17,493 nucleotides of DNA from DATMQA01 sp035566895 (GTDB lineage Bacteria; Verrucomicrobiota; Verrucomicrobiia; Limisphaerales; UBA8199). The stretch lies in NCBI GenBank assembly GCA_035566895.1, contig DATMQA010000202.1, forward strand, positions 1-17,493, in the 5' to 3' direction. This document shows, piece after piece, positions 7,486 through 13,983 of this stretch. The position numbers and the translations under genes were made by a program. The notes beneath the pieces were generated by a model, which had not been told where the DNA came from, searched no databases, and saw only the letters and a program-made list of their open reading frames with translations. Position 1 is the stretch's first letter. Each line of letters opens with the position of its first letter.

Positions 7486-8184
7486 ATGGTTTCCGCGCTC
7501 ATCGTTGCCGCCGGCAAAGGGACCCGCATGGGTCCGAATGTGGACAAGCTGTTCCTCCAACTGAACGGCAGGCCCCTGGTGGCGCATACGTGGCGCCGGT
7601 TCGAAGAGGCGGCCTGCATCGATGAAATTGTCATCGTGGTGCGGGATGGAATGCAAGGCGCCTTCAACGAGCTGGCAGCAAACTGCGTACTCAAGAAACC
7701 GTTTCGGCTTGTTGCCGGCGGAAAAGAGCGGCAGGACTCTGTTTGGAATGGGCTGGCCGCCCTGGCGCCGGCCGCTGAGATTGTCGCGATCCAGGACGCC
7801 GCCCGGCCCTGCACCAGCGAGAACCTTATCGCTGCAACCGTTGAAGCCGCCCGACGGACAGGCGCCGCTGTCGCCGCCCAGCCCGTCACGGACACTATCA
7901 AAGAATCCGCCGACGGTAAACTGATCACCCGCACGGCCGACCGGTCGCGGCTCTGGGCGGTGCAAACTCCCCAGACTTTTCGTGTCGAGCTCATCCGCCG
8001 CGCGCTGGCCCAGGTGCGGCAGCGGGGCCTGGTCGTCACCGACGATACCGCCGCATGCGAGCTGATTGGCGAGCCGGTCGAACTTGTCGTCAGCCCCTTA
8101 CCTAATCCTAAAGTTACGCGGCCCGACGATTTGGCGTATATTGAGTTGCTGTTGCGAGAAGGTCGAACCACGGGACACAAATGA
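7486..8184 (+). CDS. ispD: 2-C-methyl-D-erythritol 4-phosphate cytidylyltransferase (IspD)
   Basis: This is the third enzyme of the MEP isoprenoid pathway. It joins MEP and CTP to CDP-methylerythritol in the cytoplasm. All 232 residues align with the family by eye: the nucleotide-binding start SALIVAAGKGTRMG (3-16) with its Arg, then PLVAHTWRRF, the AGGKERQDSVWNGL segment, the metal and substrate region IQDAARPCTS, PVTDTIKES, WAVQTPQTFR, VTDDTAACE, and a late KVTRPDDL. The ATG at 7486 is the only start that keeps the conserved N-terminus. A GACTTTG repeat rather than a ribosome binding site precedes it. Its TGA overlaps the ATG of the NusG-like gene (ATGA). The product is an essential housekeeping enzyme in an otherwise catabolic train. 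Confidence 0.95.
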   Translation: MVSALIVAAGKGTRMGPNVDKLFLQLNGRPLVAHTWRRFEEAACIDEIVIVVRDGMQGAFNELAANCVLKKPFRLVAGGKERQDSVWNGLAALAPAAEIVAIQDAARPCTSENLIAATVEAARRTGAAVAAQPVTDTIKESADGKLITRTADRSRLWAVQTPQTFRVELIRRALAQVRQRGLVVTDDTAACELIGEPVELVVSPLPNPKVTRPDDLAYIELLLREGRTTGHK

Positions 8185-8714
8185 ACACGAATGAGGTGTC
8201 ATGGTTTTGCGTGCGTTCGCAACCCAAGCACGAGCATATCGCCGCTGCGCACCTGCAAAAGGATGGAGATATCGAGGTCTATTTGCCCCGTATCCGGTTC
8301 AGACGTTCGACCCGCGATGGCCCGGTGTGGTTTACGGAAGCGTTGTTCCCGAATTATCTCTTCGCGCGATTCGACCTGCAGGAGTCCTACCGAAAGGTCC
8401 ACCACACACGCGGCGTGCAGGGTATTGTCCACTTTGGGGATCAGTGGCCGACCATCCCGGACACGGCTATCGCAGAACTACGGGCCACGGTCGGTTCCGA
8501 CAGTGTCCGCATCATCCAGGAGGAGTTGAAGCCTGGCGAGACGATTGTAATTTCCGGCGGGGTGTTCCACGAGCTTCACGCAGTGGTGACGCGGGTGATG
8601 CCGAGCCGAGAACGCGTTGCGGTCTTGCTGGAATTCCTGGGCCGGCAGACCACCGTCGAGCTGGCCAGGCAGGCCGTCATCCGAGAGGGCGACCAGCGAA
8701 AGCGGCTCCTCTGA
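8181..8714 (+). CDS. NusG/RfaH-like transcription elongation (antitermination) factor
   Basis: This is a NusG-superfamily paralogue of 177 residues. The NGN domain starts WFCVRSQPKHEHIAAAHL (8-25) and runs through YLPRIRFRR, ALFPNYLFARFDL and the VHHTRGVQGIVHFG strand. A KOW-type C-terminal domain follows, with LKPGETIVISGG...V..VMPSRERVAVLLEFLGR and TVELARQAVI. NusG paralogues of the RfaH/UpxY/LoaP kind hold RNA polymerase in processive mode on long polysaccharide operons, and polysaccharide genes lie just beyond on the opposite strand. The start overlaps the ispD stop (ATGA). I call it a specialised paralogue because housekeeping nusG normally sits with secE and ribosomal protein genes. The target operon is unknown. 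Confidence 0.85.
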   Translation: MNTNEVSWFCVRSQPKHEHIAAAHLQKDGDIEVYLPRIRFRRSTRDGPVWFTEALFPNYLFARFDLQESYRKVHHTRGVQGIVHFGDQWPTIPDTAIAELRATVGSDSVRIIQEELKPGETIVISGGVFHELHAVVTRVMPSRERVAVLLEFLGRQTTVELARQAVIREGDQRKRLL

Positions 8715-8719
8715 GCCGC
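8702..8719. terminator. Perfect GC hairpin over the stop codon of the NusG-like gene
   Basis: GCGGCTC (8702-8708) and GAGCCGC (8713-8719) form a 7-bp perfect stem with loop CTCT that includes the TGA at 8712-8714. It lies between two convergent genes. No T-run follows on either strand, so a classical intrinsic terminator is not shown. It may be a roadblock or an RNA-end protector. Confidence 0.35.
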
Positions 8720-8733
8720 CGGTGGTCGAGCCC

Positions 8734-10344
8734 CTATGGCCTGCGGGAGAGCACCGATAGGACACCGCACCAGGTCAGAAACAAAAATAGGATAGAGTGA
8801 ATCTGCAAGGGAAAGTCGAAGCGCGCGTGCATGAGGCAGCCGGCCATGGCCAGCCAGATTAGAATCATGAAACGCCGGCCGCCGTGCAAACCACCGGGCG
8901 CAAACCATCGGCCGAGCACAAGCAAGAAAGCCAGCGCAATCACGCAACTGCCCATCCAGCCAAAGGTGATGCGGGTTTCCAGCCAGTCGTTGTGCACCTG
9001 GGCGGGCCAGAAGCTGTCGCCGGGCGGCCGATACAGCTCAGAAACATTCTCGAAAGTGCCTGGGCCGGTTCCGAAGAGGGGATAATCGTCGGCCATGCGC
9101 CTGACGATTTGGTACATTTCTTCGCGGCCTTCCAGCCCGTCATTGATTTGAGCCAGGCGGGGTTTAAGTGCTTTCCAGCCGAGGGCAAATCCCAGCCCGA
9201 GCGCAGCGGAAAAGAAGAACCCCAAGGCCCAGAGGGTTATGCGCCGGGTGCGCGCGTTTTCCTGGCGCTGAGCCTTCAGCAGGAAATGCGTCGCGAGCAG
9301 GGAAAACGCCGCCAAAAGCGCGATGCCAACGGCAATGAACGCCCCGCCGCGGCTGGTCGAGATGATTGGGCAGGCCGCCATGAGCACGCCGCAAAACAAC
9401 AGGAAATGGTGGGTTTTGCGGCGGTGGCCCAGGGTCCGGTTGAGCGTCCACCAGAAGCCAAGGCAGACCGGCCACAACAGGTTGAAATATTGCGCGCCAT
9501 TCGAGCGGTAGGCATAGGGGCCAAATTGGGCGTCGGCGGTCTTATGAATTTGCGGCGTGACCAGGAAGAGCAGCTTGGGTGAGTTTTCGAGCCTTTGAAA
9601 GATGGCTTCGGCGGCGAGCACAGTGCCATTGAGCGCGAGGAGCCAAAGCAGCCGGCGCAAGCGGGCAGGCAGCGGTAGCGCGAAGTCCGGCCCGGCGGCG
9701 GCGGATTTCTGCCATTGGGCAAGTTGTTCCCCGGTGGATTTGCCTAAGAGCCAATCGCGGAGCGCCCAAAATGAACATGCCAAACCCAGGTAAGTCCATA
9801 GTGTGAACCAGGTGCTCGCGCTATCAAGACTGTGCGGGAGCCACCGGATGCACCGGTCATATTCGAAACTCAGCGTGTCGGGACGAAAGGTCGCGCGAGC
9901 GTTCAATGCGCTGACGAGGGTATATGCCAGTATGACCAAGGTAAGCGTGGCCAAACCAGCAGTGATTTTTGGCGAGGTGAGGAATCGCGAGTTTCGTCTT
10001 TTGCTTGAAGAAGCCGCGGCCGGAGGTGTGTCGCTAACCCATCGGGGCGGCCGATAGCCTTTGAGCCAGCGGAGGGCCAGTTTAATAAGCAGCGCGGTCC
10101 CCAGCGAATAGCCGGCGAGGTTCATGGTCCAAATGGACCAGTATTCAGTGGTGCCAAAAGCCCAGGGCCCGAACAGGAGCATCAGGCAGAGGAAGACCTC
10201 GGTGAACTCATCGCACAACCGGTAGAGCTGCACGTCAACCGCTCGCAAGGGAAGGAGGTTCCGGTTACGGACTGGAGCCGCCCCTGCCCCGTCTGCCGGT
10301 TGTCCGCTACGGGCCGGAGCTATGGGCGGACCGCCGAGTTCCAT
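8734..10344 (-). CDS. O-antigen ligase / Wzy-type polysaccharide polymerase family membrane protein
   Basis: This 536-residue integral membrane protein has about ten to twelve hydrophobic segments and a long loop. It should act at the outer face of the inner membrane, joining or polymerising lipid-linked glycans. Wzy_C-type marks are the STSRGG motif at the end of a helix (about residue 330), GTGPGTFENV in the large periplasmic loop, and HNDWLE (451-456), whose His is conserved in this superfamily. The N-terminal 35 residues are Pro/Ala-rich and weakly supported, so translation might start later (the next Met begins MLLFGPWAFG). Near residue 150 the protein carries a loop with FEYDRCIRWLPHSLDSAST. 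It converges on the NusG-like gene. Ligase and polymerase functions cannot be separated from sequence. Confidence 0.8.
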   Translation of the reverse strand: MELGGPPIAPARSGQPADGAGAAPVRNRNLLPLRAVDVQLYRLCDEFTEVFLCLMLLFGPWAFGTTEYWSIWTMNLAGYSLGTALLIKLALRWLKGYRPPRWVSDTPPAAASSSKRRNSRFLTSPKITAGLATLTLVILAYTLVSALNARATFRPDTLSFEYDRCIRWLPHSLDSASTWFTLWTYLGLACSFWALRDWLLGKSTGEQLAQWQKSAAAGPDFALPLPARLRRLLWLLALNGTVLAAEAIFQRLENSPKLLFLVTPQIHKTADAQFGPYAYRSNGAQYFNLLWPVCLGFWWTLNRTLGHRRKTHHFLLFCGVLMAACPIISTSRGGAFIAVGIALLAAFSLLATHFLLKAQRQENARTRRITLWALGFFFSAALGLGFALGWKALKPRLAQINDGLEGREEMYQIVRRMADDYPLFGTGPGTFENVSELYRPPGDSFWPAQVHNDWLETRITFGWMGSCVIALAFLLVLGRWFAPGGLHGGRRFMILIWLAMAGCLMHARFDFPLQIHSILFLFLTWCGVLSVLSRRP

Positions 10345-10556
10345 GCGCTGGCATTGAAAATGAGCCGTGCCTCTTTAACAAGCTTGAAATCCCATCGCTC
10401 CCATCGTGGAATGCAATGGATGGAACAAGAGCCAGGCGGCCGCGGGCTAATCCACGGATGGGGCGGCTTTTTAGGAAAACCCCAATCAAGTGGCGTCGCG
10501 CGCCGCTTTGTTTGTTGGCGTCGCCTTTCAACCCCGCTCACTGGTTTCTACTGAAC
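10345..10556. other. Spacer without recognised gene
   Basis: The 212 bases between the end of the exported Ala-rich protein gene and the start of the ligase gene (both minus strand) hold only short overlapping frames with no signal peptide or motif. I see no convincing promoter or terminator. Confidence 0.4.
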
Positions 10557-11315
10557 TCAGGGAGCGGCGTAATTGCGTCCGCCACGGGTCCCCGAAGGGC
10601 CAAAATTGGTCGCCGTGCCGGAGGGGACAATATACGGTGGGGCGATGGAGGGTCCCCTGACTGCTAACCCGCCGAGAACCGGAGGCCCCGTGGGGGTTCC
10701 GAGGGAGTTCATCGGCGCGGTTGGTGCGCCAAGGTTTGCGGAAACCCTGGCGGAATCGAGGACAGCGACAACCGAAGGCGGGGTGCCTGCATAGCCAGCC
10801 AGGGCCTGATCGATACCCGGCTTCAACTCAGGAAAGAGTGAAGCGAGGGCACGGAGGATTTCCTGGCCGGAACCTGGAGCAGCTTGGGCTACATTCGTGG
10901 CAATGTCGTGATATTGCTGGGGAACAACGCGGCAGATGGCAACGACAATCTTGCCGGCTTTGGAAGGCGCGGCCGCGGCGGCGGCTTTGGCGATCTCAGG
11001 GGCGAGTTTGGGTTGGAGCTCAGCAGCAGTGCTGGCGGCGATGGAAGCCATATCGGGGACGGCGCGTGAAATAGCACCAACGATCGCAGGCGCGGCGACC
11101 GGATTAATAGCGATGGCAGTCTTGACGACATCGACGGTAAGAAAACCGCGGTCTCTTGCCTTGGCGGCCTTGACCAGTTCGCCCGCTTTCGCGGGCATTT
11201 CCGCAGCCGGAACTTGAGAGAGGGTTTGGTGCAAAGCGCTCGTTTTGGCAGCGTCATTGGCCCAGGAAACAGCTACGAACATCATCGCCAGTGCGATGTT
11301 TATCATCCTTTTCAT
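10557..11315 (-). CDS. Exported Ala/Pro-rich protein of unknown function
   Basis: I do not recognise this protein. The start at 11315 gives MKRMINIALAMMFVAVSWA, a standard signal peptide with cleavage near SWA/ND. ATGs at 11321 and 11336 are alternatives. The mature part (about 230 residues) has two halves. The first is an Ala-rich helical region built on units such as INPVAAPAIVGAISRAVPDM, APEIAKAAAAAAPSKAGKIV and QAAPGSGQEILRALASLFPE, which look like diverged repeats of about 35 residues. The second is a Gly/Pro/Thr-rich low-complexity tail that ends GGRNYAAP. No catalytic motif or membrane anchor is seen. It lies between two surface-polysaccharide genes on the same strand, so a cell-envelope role is plausible but unproven. 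Confidence 0.7.
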   Translation of the reverse strand: MKRMINIALAMMFVAVSWANDAAKTSALHQTLSQVPAAEMPAKAGELVKAAKARDRGFLTVDVVKTAIAINPVAAPAIVGAISRAVPDMASIAASTAAELQPKLAPEIAKAAAAAAPSKAGKIVVAICRVVPQQYHDIATNVAQAAPGSGQEILRALASLFPELKPGIDQALAGYAGTPPSVVAVLDSARVSANLGAPTAPMNSLGTPTGPPVLGGLAVRGPSIAPPYIVPSGTATNFGPSGTRGGRNYAAP

Positions 11316-11321
11316 AATCAT

Positions 11322-11400
11322 TTTACCTATTAGCACTAACCTATATTATTGTTTCATCAATTCTAACAAGAATGTCAACTCAATATTAGTCTCGGTTCCA
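11322..11400 (-). promoter_or_regulatory. AT-rich leader with a TTGACA box upstream of the exported Ala-rich protein
   Basis: This stretch is strikingly AT-rich in an otherwise GC-rich window. On the minus strand it carries a perfect TTGACA (11373-11378) and a TAATAT (11343-11348). The 24-base gap between them is too long for a standard sigma-70 promoter, so the exact -10 box is uncertain (TTGTTA with ATATAG at 17 bases is another pair). A promoter here would let this gene be expressed independently of the transferase gene upstream. Confidence 0.35.
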
Positions 11401-11409
11401 GCCATTTTT

Positions 11410-13029
11410 TCACCCCGATATTGATGTGTCGCTCAGAACTGGCAGTGGTGTGCGCGCCTGCCGAACCGAGAGCCGCGCCGTGGCCAGCGCACCCTGACCA
11501 CGTCGATAAACCCCCGCCACCGCGGGCGGTTTGAGGTCGAAACTGAGATTGGCATTCTCGGGTTTCCATTTATGGGCCGCTTTGACCCAAGCCTCTGCCA
11601 GCAACTCAGCGGTCAATTCGAAGACCCGCGAATCCCAAATGCAAGGAGAGCAATGCGGGTGCCAGTCCGACTCGGTGTCCGGCGGACCTGGCTGACCTTC
11701 TATCCGCTGGGACGTTGCGGCCTGGAGCTCCAGCACACCACAACTGCCGCCGTTAAGCTGCTGGGTCACCGAATTGGCCCCCGGTTGCGGCTGGCCCCAG
11801 ACGCGAGAGCCGTCGGCCAGCGTCAACTTGATATAGCTGAAGCCTATGCGATGGGCTGCGAAAGCCAGGTCTTCACAGAGGTCTTCCACGGAAGCGCTGC
11901 GCTTGCCCTCCTGCTCGAGCCAATTGGTCAGGGACAAAGCGTAGTGAATCTCCTGGCGCATGGCCAGGGAATTGCCGACCACTCGCCCGACGGCGAACCA
12001 CTCCCGGCTGAAACTCAGCCTGCCCGCGCAGAGCAACAGCAACAGCAAAGTGAGCCCCACCAGCACAGGTACCAGATGCCCGCGAGACCAAAACGCGGCG
12101 AAGCCCATGACCAGAAAAACCAGGGTCACAGCGTAGAACAACAAGACCACTTTGCGGCGCGACATGCCCATCCTCAACAAATGATGGTGAAGATGCCGGC
12201 GGTCCGGCCGGAACAGCGGGAGGCCGCGCAATCCCCGCCGCAGGATGGCCAGCGAGGTATCGACAATGGGCAAGGCCAGCACGAACAGGGGGGCGATCAA
12301 GGCGGCCAGGATCGAGCCTTTATGCGAACCCATGATTGCGAACAGGCCAACCTGGAATCCCAGAAAATACGCGCCGCCGTCGCCCAAATAAATCCGCGCC
12401 GGGGGAAAATTGAACCAAAGGAACCCCAGGAGAGCGCCGGTCATTCCAGCGGTGAGCAGGACAAAGGTTCCATTCTGGTATCCGACATAAACCAGCAGGC
12501 CCATCAGCATGAGGCAGATGCCGCTGGCTAGACCATCGACGCCGTCGATCAGATTGATTAAGTTAGTGATACCCACCAGCCAGAGCACTGTGACCAACGC
12601 CCCCCAGCCGCCGAGTGGAATAATCCTTTCCGTAAACGGAATTTTGAAAGATTCGATCCCCACGCCGAAATAATACACCACCAGCGCAATCAAAATCTGG
12701 CCGAGCAGCTTCCTCTTGGCACCCAGCGGTTTCAAATCATCCCAAAAACCCAGCCCGAACATCGCCAGCGAACTCAAAATCACTACGGCCCGCCCCGGCC
12801 CCGCGTAATGCTCTACGGGCAAAAAAAACCGGATGAAAAACTCCAGCCCCAGGAAGGTCGCCGCCAAGGCCAAACCACCTAATCGGCAGACCTGCGCCGT
12901 ATGGGTGTGGTGCTGGTCGCGCGCGCGGGCAATCCTCGCTCGCACGCTCGTTTTCAGAATCACCGGGGTCAGGAGCAGCATGATGCCCAGACCCAGGAGA
13001 CCGCACCCGATTATAGGTATTCCGTTCAT
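11410..13029 (-). CDS. WecA/TagO-like polyprenyl-phosphate sugar-1-phosphate transferase with GAF-like C-terminal extension
   Basis: This enzyme would start a surface glycan by moving a HexNAc-1-phosphate from a UDP-sugar to undecaprenyl phosphate at the cytoplasmic face. Numbered from the ATG at 13029 (539 residues; a TTG at 13074 adds 15 unlikely residues), it shows GFWDDLK (94-100) with the Asp pair, NLINLIDGVDGL (156-167), YLGDGGAYFLG (214-224) and the cytoplasmic RRHLHHHLL (277-285). It has about eleven hydrophobic segments. The usual family length is near 350 residues. Here about 190 more follow the last helix: a helix (MRQEIHYALSLTNWLEQEG), a DLCEDLAFAAHRIGFSYIKL strand-helix unit, GGSCGVLELQAA, and a final helix VFELTAELLAEAW. 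This pattern resembles a GAF domain. The extension is inferred to be regulatory. Confidence 0.85.
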   Translation of the reverse strand: MNGIPIIGCGLLGLGIMLLLTPVILKTSVRARIARARDQHHTHTAQVCRLGGLALAATFLGLEFFIRFFLPVEHYAGPGRAVVILSSLAMFGLGFWDDLKPLGAKRKLLGQILIALVVYYFGVGIESFKIPFTERIIPLGGWGALVTVLWLVGITNLINLIDGVDGLASGICLMLMGLLVYVGYQNGTFVLLTAGMTGALLGFLWFNFPPARIYLGDGGAYFLGFQVGLFAIMGSHKGSILAALIAPLFVLALPIVDTSLAILRRGLRGLPLFRPDRRHLHHHLLRMGMSRRKVVLLFYAVTLVFLVMGFAAFWSRGHLVPVLVGLTLLLLLLCAGRLSFSREWFAVGRVVGNSLAMRQEIHYALSLTNWLEQEGKRSASVEDLCEDLAFAAHRIGFSYIKLTLADGSRVWGQPQPGANSVTQQLNGGSCGVLELQAATSQRIEGQPGPPDTESDWHPHCSPCIWDSRVFELTAELLAEAWVKAAHKWKPENANLSFDLKPPAVAGVYRRGQGALATARLSVRQARTPLPVLSDTSISG

Positions 13030-13114
13030 CCCAGGCTCGGAGGAGATTTTTAACGGGCCGTGCCTGTTTTGCAAGCTTTTTCTTTGACGGTGTTAAACAC
13101 CACAAAACACCTTG

Positions 13115-13135
13115 GAAATTCGTAATTCTAAACTT
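13115..13135. repeat. Degenerate heptad repeat related to AAATCCG
   Basis: GAAATTC, GTAATTC and TAAACTT are contiguous 7-base units. Read in frame they give EIRNSK, close to the (K)SEIR peptide that the perfect AAATCCG units at 3873-3893 encode. Relationship inferred. Confidence 0.45.
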
Positions 13136-13160
13136 CAATATTGCCCCAATTTTCGGTTGA

Positions 13161-13174
13161 CAGCTCACGGCTCA
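13161..13174. repeat. Heptad pair CAGCTCA / CGGCTCA
   Basis: Two contiguous 7-base units differ at one base. They are too short to prove by themselves and are listed because of the other period-7 repeats in the window. Confidence 0.35.
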
Positions 13175-13294
13175 GGGACTGGAAGACAGGATTTGGAAGT
13201 GGCCTTTTTGACGCTGCACCCTAACGAAAGGACGGGGGCGTGGGGCGCCGCACCATTGCCAAAGGCTGGCCTGAGACCTGCTACATTCTCAAAC

Positions 13295-13465
13295 ATGAAG
13301 CATGCAGGTTTCAAAGCGCACCCCGGCAAAGGTGGTTGGGTCCAAACCACCATTTCGCCCATTCACGATAAGCGCGAGGCCCGGTTCGGCGCCATGGACA
13401 TTGTTATGTTCATAGCGTTGATCGCTGTGACCATCGGGGTAGCCCGTTTCCTTCTGGCGCATTAA
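13295..13465 (+). CDS. Possible small single-pass membrane protein (56 residues)
   Basis: This short frame starts at an ATG at 13295 and ends just after a clear hydrophobic helix, DIVMFIALIAVTIGVARFLL, preceded by a charged stretch (HDKREARFG). A C-terminal tail anchor would be the simplest reading. There is no homology I recognise and no clear ribosome binding site. It stands alone in a repeat-rich spacer, so it may be spurious. A shorter version starting at the Met at 13394 would be little more than the helix. Confidence 0.3.
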   Translation: MKHAGFKAHPGKGGWVQTTISPIHDKREARFGAMDIVMFIALIAVTIGVARFLLAH

Positions 13466-13647
13466 GCACTGACCGCTCCCTCGCCCTTCTTCCGGGCTGG
13501 TCGGCGGTGTAGGCCACCTTCCCTCGGAATTTCCATTTTGCTGCCCAGGTTTTCGCCTGTCCAAAATCCAGACAGCCTCACTCGCGCCGGTATTGCCTGC
13601 CTTCGCGGTCCAAGCTTATATTTGGCTTAGCTCGCTTGACACGATGT
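13466..13647. other. Spacer upstream of the small lipoprotein gene
   Basis: I see no gene in these bases. The stretch just before the lipoprotein start (CTTATATTTGG, CGCTTGACACG) includes TATATT- and TTGACA-like strings, but in the wrong order and spacing to call a promoter. Confidence 0.3.
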
Positions 13648-13983
13648 ATGTACCGTTACCTCGCACTAGTGGTTGGAGCCGCGGTTCTGGCCGGCGGCTG
13701 TGCGCCTGCACCTTCCAAACTGGGACCGGATGCTCGGGCGTTGACCGCTGAGCAAGCTGGAGCCCTGGCACAGCGATTGGCGAACGAGAAGGCGCAAGCG
13801 CTTTTCCACTGCCAGCCTTTCCACAACAGCCCGCCGGCTCAGTTCGTTCGGGGACACTGGACCTGGCACGACCTCCGCGGCCGGGGCAGCGGCGACTTCG
13901 AAGCCACCGTTGAGTTTGCCACCGACGGCGTAAACCCGGACGTCAGCGTCATACAGTTGGACAACCACGTCATGCTTCGATGA
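13648..13983 (+). CDS. Small putative lipoprotein of unknown function
   Basis: This 111-residue protein is not recognised. The ATG at 13648 gives MYRYLALVVGAAVLAGGC, a short signal peptide ending in a probable lipidation Cys at residue 18. An in-frame TTG at 13636 is a weaker start. The mature part has an Ala/Leu-rich amphipathic helix (ALTAEQAGALAQRLANEKA) followed by a beta-rich end: GHWTWHDLRGRGSGDFEATVEF, then DGVNPDVSVIQLDN. A compact fold of one helix and several strands seems likely. Its TGA overlaps the ATG of the next gene (ATGA), so the two are translationally coupled. It may be an envelope partner of the secreted SGNH protein, which is inference. Confidence 0.65.
   Translation: MYRYLALVVGAAVLAGGCAPAPSKLGPDARALTAEQAGALAQRLANEKAQALFHCQPFHNSPPAQFVRGHWTWHDLRGRGSGDFEATVEFATDGVNPDVSVIQLDNHVMLR

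Larger units (their letters stand above)
13030..13294. other. Non-coding spacer with degenerate heptad repeats
   Basis: I see no convincing gene here. The palindrome GGTGTTAAACACC sits at 13089-13101. It is followed by heptad-like stretches GAAATTC-GTAATTC-TAAACTT (13115-13135) and CAGCTCA-CGGCTCA (13161-13174). These resemble diverged copies of the AAATCCG and other period-7 repeats elsewhere in the window. A 117-codon frame crosses the repeats from 13112, but its first 60 codons look like translated repeat DNA. Confidence 0.45.

Noticed and set aside
5866..7965. 699-codon open frame on the minus strand
   Set aside because: It lies antisense to rbsK, pncB and ispD, which are all clear genes. 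It has no signal, motif or domain, and reflects GC-rich codon use on the other strand.
11572..12531. 319-codon open frame on the plus strand
   Set aside because: Gln/His/Arg-rich shadow of the WecA-like gene, which has all its family motifs on the minus strand.
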